A DNA stretch of 64,000 nucleotides from Spisula solida (Eukaryota > Mollusca > Bivalvia > Venerida > Mactridae), in NCBI GenBank assembly GCA_947247005.1, contig OX365959.1, positions 41,261,097 to 41,325,096 on the forward strand, given 5' to 3'. The number at the start of each line of letters is the position of its first letter. Positions within the stretch are counted from its first letter, which is position 1. A program made the position numbers and the translations under genes. Positions 23,888 through 36,400 of this stretch are shown here, one piece after another. The notes below the pieces were generated by a model that was not told where the DNA came from, made no database searches, and saw only the letters and a list, made by a program, of their open reading frames with translations.

Positions 23888-24442
23888 ATGAAGAAGCCAT
23901 GTCGACTAACGACTATAACCAAGATTGTGATTATGTTACTAAGTACTTGTTTGGTAATAACACTGTTCAATATGTATCTGCCATACACGTTGAGAGTAAA
24001 CCATTCTCTACACATGAAAGATGGTGTTTCCAGTGGTAAAGGACGCAGTGGAGCATGGATAAGAATACAACCAATGAAATACGAACGCATATTACTCACT
24101 AAAAGTGAGGTCTCAAGTGGAAAAGTGACAAGTCTACAACAAATGAAAAACGAACGCATACCAACCGCTAAAAGTGAGGACTCAATTGGAAAAGTGACAA
24201 GGCAACAGCAAATGAAAAATGAGCGTTTATCACCCACTAAAAGTGAGGTCTCAAGTGGAAAAGTGACAAGTCTACAACAAATGAAAAACGAACGTATAAC
24301 ACCCGCTAAAAGTGAGGTTTCAAGTGGAAAAGTGACAAGTCTACAACAAATGAAAAACGAACTCATACCACCCGCTAAAAGTGACGTCACAAGTGGAAAA
24401 GGGACAAGGAATTCACCAGTGGTGTGGGTAACTGGCCAAAAT
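23888..24442 (+). CDS. TTLL-15-like exon 1: signal anchor and repeat stem
   Basis: Residues 1-185: cytosolic basic tail, transmembrane helix (13-31), short linker, 23-residue repeats, and the first ligase-domain strand (VVWVTG). The donor is AAT|GTACGT, phase 0. Translation run past the donor meets a stop after five codons, which supports the splice. Confidence 0.88.
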
Positions 24443-27400
24443 GTACGTCTTCCTTTGTAACAAATATAAAGTAATGATACTAGTGACATGCTTGGTTTTC
24501 TCACATAATTTCCACGTCTATCACGAGCTTCGATATAGGTCACCTAGTCATGTGATTTCTGATTAACTATCAACTTCCACATGATATGGCGGACTATTTC
24601 TTACACGTTGACGCACACATACACGCATACACGAACTCACGGACAAAGATCATTATCTAAAGCTTACGCTGTCACTATGTACAGATAAGCTAAATGTAGC
24701 ACTTTTTCTTGACGTATTTTAGCTGAAAACACATTTGTGTGAGCCAGGATATTGTTTTAGATAATTTTGAAAGAGATGAAGAGTACTAGTAATTCATTAG
24801 GTGCATAAACGGTAGCAATTTAGGACGACAACCAGGCCGATCAAAAAATTACCGATAAAAACAATCTGGAAGAATCATCAATATCAGGCAAAGTAAAATC
24901 CATTTTTTGCGGAAATTATATAATAAATTATTATATATATTGCGGTGACATACTAGTATATATATATATATACATATAGAAGTTTACATTTAAACTAGAT
25001 TACCGATACCTATAACAATATGTACATTTCGCTTGCTTAGAATTAGAAGGTCGTAACGACTACCTTATAGTCCGTGAATTAAGGATTTTAAACTACTTGC
25101 CCGAATCGGCAAAACTAAATAGTTTTCCTATATACTCTATGCAATATTACTTGTCCCGGTCAATCGGACAAGTGCTAATTTCGCAGACTGCCTTCAGGCT
25201 TATAAGACTCGTACATATCTGATATCTGCATCTCAATGCGCTTCTCATAAGCCTACTTTCATGAACATTGGAAGTGGCCATATTGACCAAACTAAAGTTG
25301 AAAAAGCTTGTTTTCCATAAGTAAAGTGTAGTGTAGTTTTCAGACAGTTTTTTTTTTTTCTCAAAATATTAATTTTGTACTTACGACCCTCTCATTTTAA
25401 GCCAGCGATTGGTGTGAATATTTCAGTTAGAGAATGTGAAGATTGTGTTTGAACGACTTGGTTTTGTGGTAACAACCAGTGGACAAGCCGATTGGGATGT
25501 ATTATGGATGTTTGACTACCCTTTCTATATAATGTCAAAACTCATGCTTAACTTGAAACCGTATCAAAGGGTACGTTATGTGATAATGTCTTGATATTGT
25601 TTTAGAACATCGTGTATGGTAAAATGAACTTTAATCAGTGACATTAAGTATTTAAATAATCCCAATGCCGAGGACATGTTATTAACGTTATCTGATCTCC
25701 TAAACAAAGCTCAGAGATTGATTACCAACTCACAAGTCACAAATAAAATAGATTATTATTACCTTGGCTTTAGAAGGTCCATAGCGTTTAGAATTCATTA
25801 GGCGGATGAGAAAAATTGGCCACCGTCAATCGAAAATATAGCGTTATTTCTAGCATTTTAGTAAGCAAAATTAGTAGAAGATACAACTTAAACACTAAGT
25901 AGTATCAAATATGTTCCAGGTATGCAAAGATCAATTAAAAAAATACACCCAGTTTACCAATAGCTTAACCATTACTAAATTTCATTTTGGCTCAGGAACC
26001 TATGAAAGTCAGTTATTTGCAGCTGTATTCAGTCTTGCATTTGTTTTGTTTCTTTATTGTATTTCATAAAAAAACAGATTCAGTCTCCGGTATCAATAGT
26101 GTATGCAATCATCAGTTTTATAACTCAAATTCTTTTTATTTTACATCTTATAATTAATACTATCATTTCTGTACGCACTGTGTATATATTGTATTACTTT
26201 GTAGGTAAATCATTTTCCGGGATCTCGTCCTATAACACGCAAAGAAACTTTGGTTACCTTAGAACTGGACGCTATTCCTAAAGCTTTCAGGTTACCGACG
26301 GACAAAGACAAGTTACTGACATACGTAAGTAACCAATCATTTACATCACTACTGTAATATCATACACAATACCTACCTCAAAATCGGAAATAAATTTCTT
26401 TTTTTTCAAGGTAAAATGCACTTTTTCCTCAATATTACGGTCAGTTTATAATGAAGATCTATTCGAAAGGGTCACAAAAGGTTCATTAATTGGTAATTAA
26501 AAATAAACAACAAGAACGATAGTGATACTACTCTATTATGTAAATAATTTTTGCATTATTGAATGTCTTTTGAAATGTCTGTGAATGCTTTAGATTGCCA
26601 CTTTATAAATGCTTGCCTATTCTTCTGTTTATATTCCAGGCACAAAAGAACCCTTCAGTCAAGTGGGTTCAGAAAAACAATAATCATCGAGGAATTAAAA
26701 TCCAGAAGATTGAAGGTGAGCTAATTGTTGATGATAATCTAATTATTATTGATATACAGGACCATACACGTAGTGTGATCGTAGTTGAGTCGGTCTCTGA
26801 AAAAGATGTGACCTTTTATAGAAAACTATCAAGCTACGTGAATAAATTTTCGTAATTGTAGGTGAAATGTAATTCATTCAGTAATAATTCCAAAGTCAGC
26901 AAATTCCTGCATTCTGATTGGCTAAGACGTGACGTTTACACATCAGTGAACCTCCGTCTTCACTAATCGGGACCCTCGGACATTACTGACGTAAACATTC
27001 TAGACGAATGCGTGTGGGATAAGTCAAACTGCAAGGGCCCATCACAGCTGTACAAGCTCTTGTATATTAATTTTGACATAGAACATTACCTACCTGTATG
27101 TTCATCCCCTCATTTTGTGTTTACGTAAGGAACGGAGCATCTAAACACATTTTGTTTAGCTAACATAATCCACCAAACGTCACGTTATAGTGACGTCACG
27201 TATACCTTTACGACGTCATTAAATCAAGCTGATTGTTTAAAAACAATTGCGGGAGTAAATTCAATGTTTTCATTGATATTTATGTGATTAAGCGTCAGTT
27301 TGGAATTATAAGGATTGAAGGCACACATTTAGCATAAAGCACATTCGGTGCTTTACTCAATGTGTTGCTTCAGATCGGGTGTTTACACATCAGTGAACGT

Positions 27401-30400
27401 CAACAAATGGTCGTTTAATCCTATAAAATACATCACAGTACTGTCATGAGATACTTCGTTTGTTTACTTTATCTTACAGAGTTGGACTTAAAGTCAACTG
27501 GTACATTCGTTCAGAAGTTTATTGACAAGCCGTATCTTATTGACGGGAGGTTTGTGTGTATATATAGTGGTAGCCTTTCATAATGCTTTATTATATTCAT
27601 TTCATGATCCATTTATCTGAACAGTAAATGTTAACTGTTATTATAAGAGTACTACAGGGTTCTGTCCTGGTTACTCTGCTATTTTAAATACATATTATCG
27701 ACCTTCTATTGCATGTATAAACGCAGAAATCATTTTCAAAAACAATGCTCGGATGTCATATACCTTTTACAAGGTGCCTCGCTTTACTGATTCAATACGA
27801 GGGCCACTTAAAAAGTATTAATCAGTGGCAAATAATACGTTTAATATTCAATCAATGTGTATAAAAGTGGACATTTTCTAAAAGATACAACCTTTGCCTA
27901 GCTAACCAATAAAACAATATTGCAATCGGTAAAATATCCATTCACCCATATGACATTGAACCAATAGGGGTATGTAACACTGGAATTGCGGGAAAATAAG
28001 GTATACTAGTAGACGTGAGGGTTGATACTAATGGTCATAACTTCTATAATTTTTGTCCAATTGATTTGAAATTTGCAGATTTCATGAACTGTATATTTCT
28101 TTAACTAGTGCTGAATCAACATTATTGTTTGGACAGTATAATTGATTTAGTTGTACATGGAATCTGCCACGTTCGAAATACTCCAAAAACTGCATTTTGC
28201 TGGGACTATACCTTATACGTTGTTGCTGTATTGTACTACTGTACGTCTTAAGTGGGAAGTCAAACATGAAGCATTTTTACATATTTATATATGTTACTAT
28301 CTTTCACATGATAAATATGCCCTGAATTATTCATAATTTGTTCTTTACTACAGCCCGAAGAACATGATCACGTGACCAAAAAATACCTATTTTAGATTTA
28401 TGACGTCATATCCTTAATACAATAATACAGAAAACAAAAAGAAAAACACTTGATAGTAATTTCATATAAGAAGAATAACATGATATGGACAACAGGGGTG
28501 AATTTTCTTTGTTTATCATAAATAGGGGGTATAACATTACCCCACCCACTTTTTTAAAGTAGGGCTCGATCATAAAATTGTGTTGTAAAAAATAAAATTG
28601 AGGTAAAAATGATTAAAATCGTCTGACGAATGAAACTACATATCATAATCTAGAAAAATTGACATATTAAGAATAAATTAGTGTTTATTTACCTAGTATA
28701 TATCTAATATTAATTAGGGTGTATGTGTGGTATTTTGAGTATCGGATGTGACTTTTTTATATTGCTATAGTTTGATCATAATTTACTGTTTTCAAAATTA
28801 TGGATTGCCATTTAAGAGTACAATAATACATATTGCAAATGATATCAATTTAATTTCAGTAAGCCTGAATGACATTTGACAACAACGCTCAGAAATCATA
28901 TGAGCCCATATAAGACAATTGTCTTACGTATTTATGAGGTATTCTTTGTCCAGTGCTTTAAACTATGTCCTGTTTGAATATCAATAAAATGGAAATGCTT
29001 TCATATTAAATGATGAAAATACCAGATTGTTCTTTAAGAAAATGTACACTTTTTATATAGTCAGAGGCAATGATGTTGATTTATCGCCCACTGATTAATA
29101 CTTTTTAAGTGGCCCTCGTATATACATCGGTGGAAAGGTCCGTTTCTTATTCAATTACCCGTTAAGTTCATATACTTGCGTTCTTATGATATAAGAAACC
29201 ACCAGCTATAAAACTATACCAGCTATAATAAAACTTCAAAACAACGACAATGCAAACAAGATGATTTAAAACTATCGAGTGATTAATACTATTTTGACTG
29301 TATTTTGGGCGACTTGCATGTGTTTTAATTGCTTTTTCAGAATGTTTGATATAGGTGTTTTTGCAATAATGACGTCACTAAATCCACTGAGAGTATATAT
29401 TGTAAATGATGAATCGAAGCCAAGGTATGTATGTATACGATATATCACCAGTAGTCAATTTAAATCAACTTTTAATTTGTCTTTTTGCTGTGTACGAGGG
29501 GTGATCAATATATTCGAAGACTTTTCATCTAGCAATTTTGTTTTGTCGAGCATAGCCTTTATTTGCCAGTCAGCAAGGCTAGGTAGCAAATCAAAATAAT
29601 TCAGAGTAAGATATTTCGGACCGAATGCGCTTGTACAAGTAAAATATGTTTGTGCATGTAAAGGGCGCGTGGTGTTGGACGTCACGTGATGCCATTCTAA
29701 GCGTCACCGTTTGAGCAGCACCGAGCTTCTTTCTGACCTCATATCCGGGTACATGTATACGATTGTTTTACTTTTAATATGAAAAGACCACTGTGACGTC
29801 ACAATATAATTGAATAATTAAAACCGAAGGTAATTGATAGATCTACATTCCCTGGTAATTTCATTGTTCTAGAATCAATATTTAAAAAAGTTAGAAGGAA
29901 AGTCTTCGAATATATTGATCATCCCTCGTATGTACTTTGTATAAAGATGGTACTTGCAATTGGAAGTAGAGCTGGTGGCGTCAATTTCACGGTCACCGTT
30001 ACTAAAAATAGAAAATGATTTCCGCTTAATAACTGTACTTAGGAATAAAGTATCGTAATTGTCAATGTCAGTTCTGAAACTTGCTGTGTAGGTTGCTTGT
30101 CTGGATACTACACTTGTGATTGAAAGTGGTTTCAAGGTCAATGTCAGCCCAATGGAAAATCATTGGAACCATAAGTAATGATACATATTTTAAACTAGGG
30201 CAATTTCGAGTTGGAGTTTACATTACACAAGTTAGTACTGCACTGTTATAGTCCAGTTAGGATATTGTGACAGTGACGTTGCAGTTTATGTGTACACAAA
30301 AAATCACAACCATTGTTTAAACAGGTAGAGCGAAGTCTAGTATGTTTGTTTAGCATTGAAAGTATAGTTGTTTGTACAGTGTAAGCACTAATAAATGGTT

Positions 30401-33400
30401 TAACACCGTTATAGTGGACTCGACTGCTGCGTCACTGGATTATTATCCTGACTGGACTACACAAAAATGTAAACAAAACATTTATGCTCAATTACTTGAG
30501 TGCGGAATGAGACAGTATGGTGTAGGATCATAGGTAAATTTGCACGTAGCAAAAGTTTAACTTCGAGAGAATCGCAATTCTAGCAATGCTATTACGTCTG
30601 AGCAAAACCACAGGTAACTGTATCATTGATATAGAGTAAAAAAGTATAAGTATAAGATTAATAAATTTAACAAAAAAAAATTATTTTTTACTGTTTATCA
30701 ATGATACAGTTACCTGTGAGTAGAACTTGAATGAGTACAAATGTCAGCTGATTTGATATTGATATCAACTTAGTGTAAAAAGACAACATTACGAAGTCGT
30801 TATATCAACGGTGATACAAACATGATCAGGTTTACAAAACATACATAAGATCGACATGACATGTTTAGTTGGGCATTGTGTCTTTATGTGTTTTATGTTT
30901 CCTGTGATCGGTTGGTTCAGTTGGGCATTGTGCTTTGTGTGTTTTTAATGTTTTCTGTGCTTGGTTGGTTCAGTTGAGTGCTGCCTTCCCTGTCTGACTT
31001 AATATAACCCTTAAGACATGTTTCTGACTTTTTTTAAATAAACAAAGACCCTTTTAAAATTATTGACATTTAGCCCAAGGATAAACTCGATAGACAATGG
31101 GAAAGATAATAGAAGGTCGGACAGGGAAGGCGCCGCTCAACTTAAACAAGTGAGCACAAAACATGACATACGAGAATTACACAACACAATACCCAACACA
31201 TAACTGAACGAGAAAATGAGCTGACCAAGTCCCAGCTGTTATAAAAGTTATATGTACTCTCTAGGGGTTTACTTAAACTCATGTCCCAGTTTGTGACTGT
31301 TGAACCACGTTGAAGCCCCACAGTAACTGCAGCAACTTAATTGAGTGTTTGCCCATATATGGTATAAGTAATTATTGACTGAACTGATAAAAGAACAATA
31401 TAAACAGAAAGTTTCAATTTATCATTTCCATTACTTTCTAAAGATAATACGTATTTCAAACTAAGTTGCTGTATACTTTAAAAAGGTAACTTGTTAAGTG
31501 TATAAGAACGTAGATGTTATAGTCTGCCGGACAAAATGACTTGTGCCTGACATAATTGCAGATTTTGTACCAAAGAATACTATCCATTTAACGCATCTGA
31601 TGTTGATAGATATGTTGTTTCTAGTGATTATGCACCAATACGGGAGGTAAGTTTTCTTCACATTGCTCCAGTATGGGTTTTATTTGATGAAAATGTTAAG
31701 GACACATTTATTTATTTCTTCTTCGTCTTAACATTATATTTTATACTACATGTATTTGATCCAATCCAATCTGGGTTGCTCAGATATGGTTATATGCAAA
31801 TGTACTCAGTTGTCTTGTATAAACAGCACTTTTACAAACACGACGATACCATGATCTCGTGGTCTCGTGTTTAGAGCGAGGGGTTGTGAATGTTGTGAGT
31901 TTGATCCCAGGATGTGATGTAACAAAACCATTACAAAATTATTTGCATAGCTCCTTTGTTAGACACTTGTATTAGTGTTGTTCCTGGATAGAAAGGCCCT
32001 ATGTCAGGATAACGTGCCAGGAAGTGATCAACTTTTGTGGGGGACTTTGAACTCATGTTTTTAAAATCCAACTAAAATCATAATAGGCAATGCTACTGGT
32101 CAAGTGCAAAAACTGTGTGGCGAATTGGAATTATGTCCCTTTGTAGCTTAGAATGTTCTTGGTTACTGCTTTACCTGTAGGTTATAATGATTAAATACTG
32201 TAAACTAAATTAAAACTTACAACACTTGCTTGCCATTATAAATCAGTGTTACTGGTAGTGGCCAATTACACTCTATTGGGATTTAATTTGAGTTTTGGGA
32301 AATATATGTCAATGTGAAACAACAACAATATTTGATGACGTCACAGTGACGTCCTTTTTCGTTCTGGACCTGTTCATTCCAGTCATGACGTATGAACGTT
32401 TTCCTCGGGAGTATTTTGGGGATTATGTCTAGTTCGCTAGTACTTTAGTGTACAATGTTTATTTAAACATAAAAATTACTATTATCCACATTCTCCCCTG
32501 TCATTCCACATACATATATCATCTATATATACCCTATATACTTCACACCAACTTAAGACCTGAACAAGTCGAAAGCGAAAAAGGACGTGACTTTATATGA
32601 CGTCATCAAATGTTGTTGTTCACGTGACTTCTATTATGCTCCTTCATTATTTAGAATTGCTTTGTTGTATATATTGTAAACAACTAAGTTACATAAACTA
32701 ATATGTTGGCTGCTAGATTGGTTAAACTTCTGGTTTAATTGTATGATTGTTGCGCGATGATTGGTTTTGGTTTCAGATGCCGTCTTTAAAAGATTTGTAT
32801 GTAGATAAAAAGTTAGGTTTCAAGGAATCATTCGACAGGTACATGATTAATAAAGGTCAGTGAATGATAGTGTAATTATCGTCGCCTCAATTCCAGAATG
32901 TTCTAACTCATTTTTTTGAAAAAAAAGAAATGAGCTTTTGGTATCGTTAGAAAGTGCTTTTTATGATCTATACTTGTATATTGAAAATACTTAGAACATT
33001 GGGACATAAACAATGAATTTACTGTGCAATTTTGTTCTATCTTTAGTTACTGAGATAGAGAGGTCAAAATCTTTAATGTCGATTTTCTTAAAATAAACTA
33101 TTGTAGACTTAGATCATTCTGGAATTGACGTGACGTTATGCAGGGTAATGTTCAGCATGCCTGGAAAGTCTGTACTACAGGTTGGACCATGATAGTATGT
33201 CCCCTTATGGCTTATCACAGTGTAATAACATTGTCAAAATTCATCTATATTAACCAACGTGGGCATTCCGCCTTTTGTTTGCTGAATATTTTCTATTCAG
33301 CTTTTAAACAGTTGGGACAAGGGATGTTTAATTTTCTTGGTCGGTAGTGTGTTGGGCACTTCTTTGTTTTCGTTTCTGACAGCTAAAACTAGGCATTATA

Positions 33401-36400
33401 GTCATTTTGCTGTGGAAACTGGGTCATTCAGTTAGTAATAATGTATTATACTTTTCGACAGCTTGGACTTGGGCGGATCTCTGCTTGTTTAGTTGGGCAT
33501 TGTGTCTCTATGTGTTTTGTTTCCTGTGCTCGGTTGGTTCAGTTGGGTATTGTGCTTTGTGTGTTTTTAATGTTTTCTGTGCTCGGCTCGTTAAGTTGAG
33601 TGCTGCCTTCCCTGTCTGACTTAATATAATCTTTTTGATCCTAATTGAAATTGTAAGTGAAGTTAGTTTCTCCTCATTACTCGATTTTTCTCCGAATTCA
33701 TGGTATTCCTATACTACCTGACGAAAGTGTTGATTAATTATTTGTATTTCCTTAATCTCTTTTTATACCATTACATTGTGGCATACAGTGGTGTTGATAT
33801 ATTTCAGGCATCAATGTGAGCAAGATCTGGTCAGACATACATGATATTATACGCGCCGTTTACCTAAAGGCACAACCATCAATGGTGTCCACTAGTGCTC
33901 GATACAAAACTTCAAAGTAAGTTAAAGTACTAATCAAAATAAAGTATGTAGATGTATAGTCTATTTAGTTAGTTATTCAAGAGCGCTAACCATTGAGCTA
34001 CGGAGTCATTTAGTACGAGCTGAATTGCAAATGAAATCCAATCTCATGTACTAGAGAGCATCTTATTAGTGAAGATAGGGACAGTCAAGACTAAGATATT
34101 TGTTGGATATTACATGTTTTGTTGTGAATTAATAGCGAATTTTCGCATTAAGTCAACGTGTCGCGTGGTTTGGTCAGAGTTTGAATTCACAAATGGATCT
34201 GAAAATTTGTGTTACAGTTTCGAAGTTACAGAAAGATACTGAAAAATGGCCGCTCATAAATTTTATTTTTTATTTTAATGATGTTTAAAAATATTCCAAA
34301 AACTCTAGTAGGCCTCTCTAGAACACATTTTAAAATAAGGGAGATAAATGCTCAGTGACTTAGTATAGCACTTTGATCGACCGCCATCTTGGAAAAGAAA
34401 CGCTTGGAAGAGAAAACTCTGAACATTATTATTATTATACCATATTTATATAGCACTTTTATCATGTAATTACACGTTCAAAAGTGCTTTACAATCACAT
34501 TTAAGACATGGTTAAAACAATTTTACATAGATACATGCATGCAAACATAACAACAAATGTATATATATATATTAAAGTTTAAGGCTAAAATCCTCCCTCA
34601 AATACCCCCTAAAATGGGTGTTTCAAGAGCAGCGTCACATACCACTGCCACGAAAAACTAACTCCAAAGGAATAGTGATACTTCCTTTAAGGAGACAGGA
34701 GACCCCCGATTTATAAGACACTATTTACTACTGTACTAGTGTCTCAAAAACAGCGTCACATACCACTGCTACGAGAAACCGTCTCCAAAGGTATAAATGT
34801 ACTACCTTTTAGGAGACCCTTAAAAAGTCAAACTAATAATCAGCTAGAATATGCTTTAGTAAAACAGTGCGTTTTTAGCGCTTTCTTGAATGATGGTAGT
34901 GTTTTACTATCTCTGAGTGCTGTTGGCAGTGCATTCCAGAGCTTCGGTGCTGCAGCCAGGAAACATCGATCACCGTACGATACAGTCCTCATCCTCGGCA
35001 CAACTAGAAGAACAGAGTCATTTTGTGACCTAAGCTGTCTTTGTGGAGTATATATTTCAAACATACTTCTGATGTAGCCTGGGGACTTTCCATGTAGTGC
35101 TTTGTAAACATGAGTCAATACCTTGTACTCCACTCTGTATTGTACAGGTAACCAGTCAAGATCCCTCAGTACAGAAGTGATGTGGTTGTATCGCGGTATC
35201 CGTGCGATGAGGCGGGCAGCTGTATTTTTTGAATATTTTGTAGTTTGTTCAGAATGGTTTTTGGGGAGCCGCACAGTAATGAGTTGCAATAATCCAGTCT
35301 TGATGTTACTAAAGAATTTATGAGCGATTTTGTTGCATCAACTGTCAAATATTGTCTGATTTGACCTATTTGTCGGATCTGCATGAAACAAGACCTGGAG
35401 ACAGAGTTTACATGTTTATCCATATTCAGGTGCGAATCCAACATGGCACCAAGGTTTCTCACCACTGATGATGGGCTGATCACAGCGTCACCAACTTTCA
35501 CTGTGATATTCTCGGCAGCATTGGTATTCCGTTTTGGAACAAACAGGATTACCTCTGTTTTGTCTGCATTAAGTTTCAACAAATTGTTCTTCATCCAGAG
35601 CAAGATATCCTTCAGACATGCTTCAATTCGTTGCAGTGTCTCATCGCGTGAAACGCAATCTTTCGGTTGGAATGCCATATACAACTGGGAGTCATCAGCA
35701 TAGAAATGATGTTGCAGTTGATGCTTTCTGCAGATTGCACCCACTGGTTTTGTATACATGATGTAGTTTTTAGGACCAAGCACAGAGCCCTGAGGTACGC
35801 TATAATTTATCAGTACTGGTTCCGAAAGTTCACCATCAATACAAACAGTCTGGTAACGGTCACACAGATAGGATTTCATCCACTCCAATGGTTTGCCTAC
35901 TATACCAAAATGATTTTCAAGTCGGCGTAGGAGGGTGGTGTGATCAATGGTGTCGAATGCTGCTGATAAATCAAGCATTACGAGGACAGTAGCTTTATTC
36001 TGGTCTAGAGAACAAAGGATGTCATTTTGCACACGAAGTAAAGCAGTTTCAGTAGAATGGAATTTTCTATATGCTGACTGGCGTTCTTCATGGAGATTAT
36101 ACAGTGTTAAGTGCCCATCTAGTTGAGCATCGACTACCTTCTCAAGAACTTTGGAAATGAAAGGTAGGTTTGACACCGGTCTGTAATTTTTCATTACATT
36201 TTGATCAAGGCCTGGCTTCTTTATCAGTGGTCTTATTCTGGAGCTTTTAAAAGCCATGGGTACATAAGCATTTTCAAGTGATGCATTGAATAGTCGTGTT
36301 AATATTGGCAGTAGTTCATTTAAACAATCCTTCAACAACCATGTTGGGATTGGGTCAAGCTCACATGATTTACTAGGTGATCTATTTATCAGTTTCCGTA

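Noticed and set aside
24101..24416. CRISPR-like array
   Set aside because: Units are contiguous in-frame coding repeats without unique spacers, in a eukaryotic gene.
23779..24543. 254-residue minus-strand open frame opposite TTLL exon 1
   Set aside because: It is the antisense shadow of the 69-base coding tandem repeat; the plus strand has splice sites, anchor and ligase-domain continuity.
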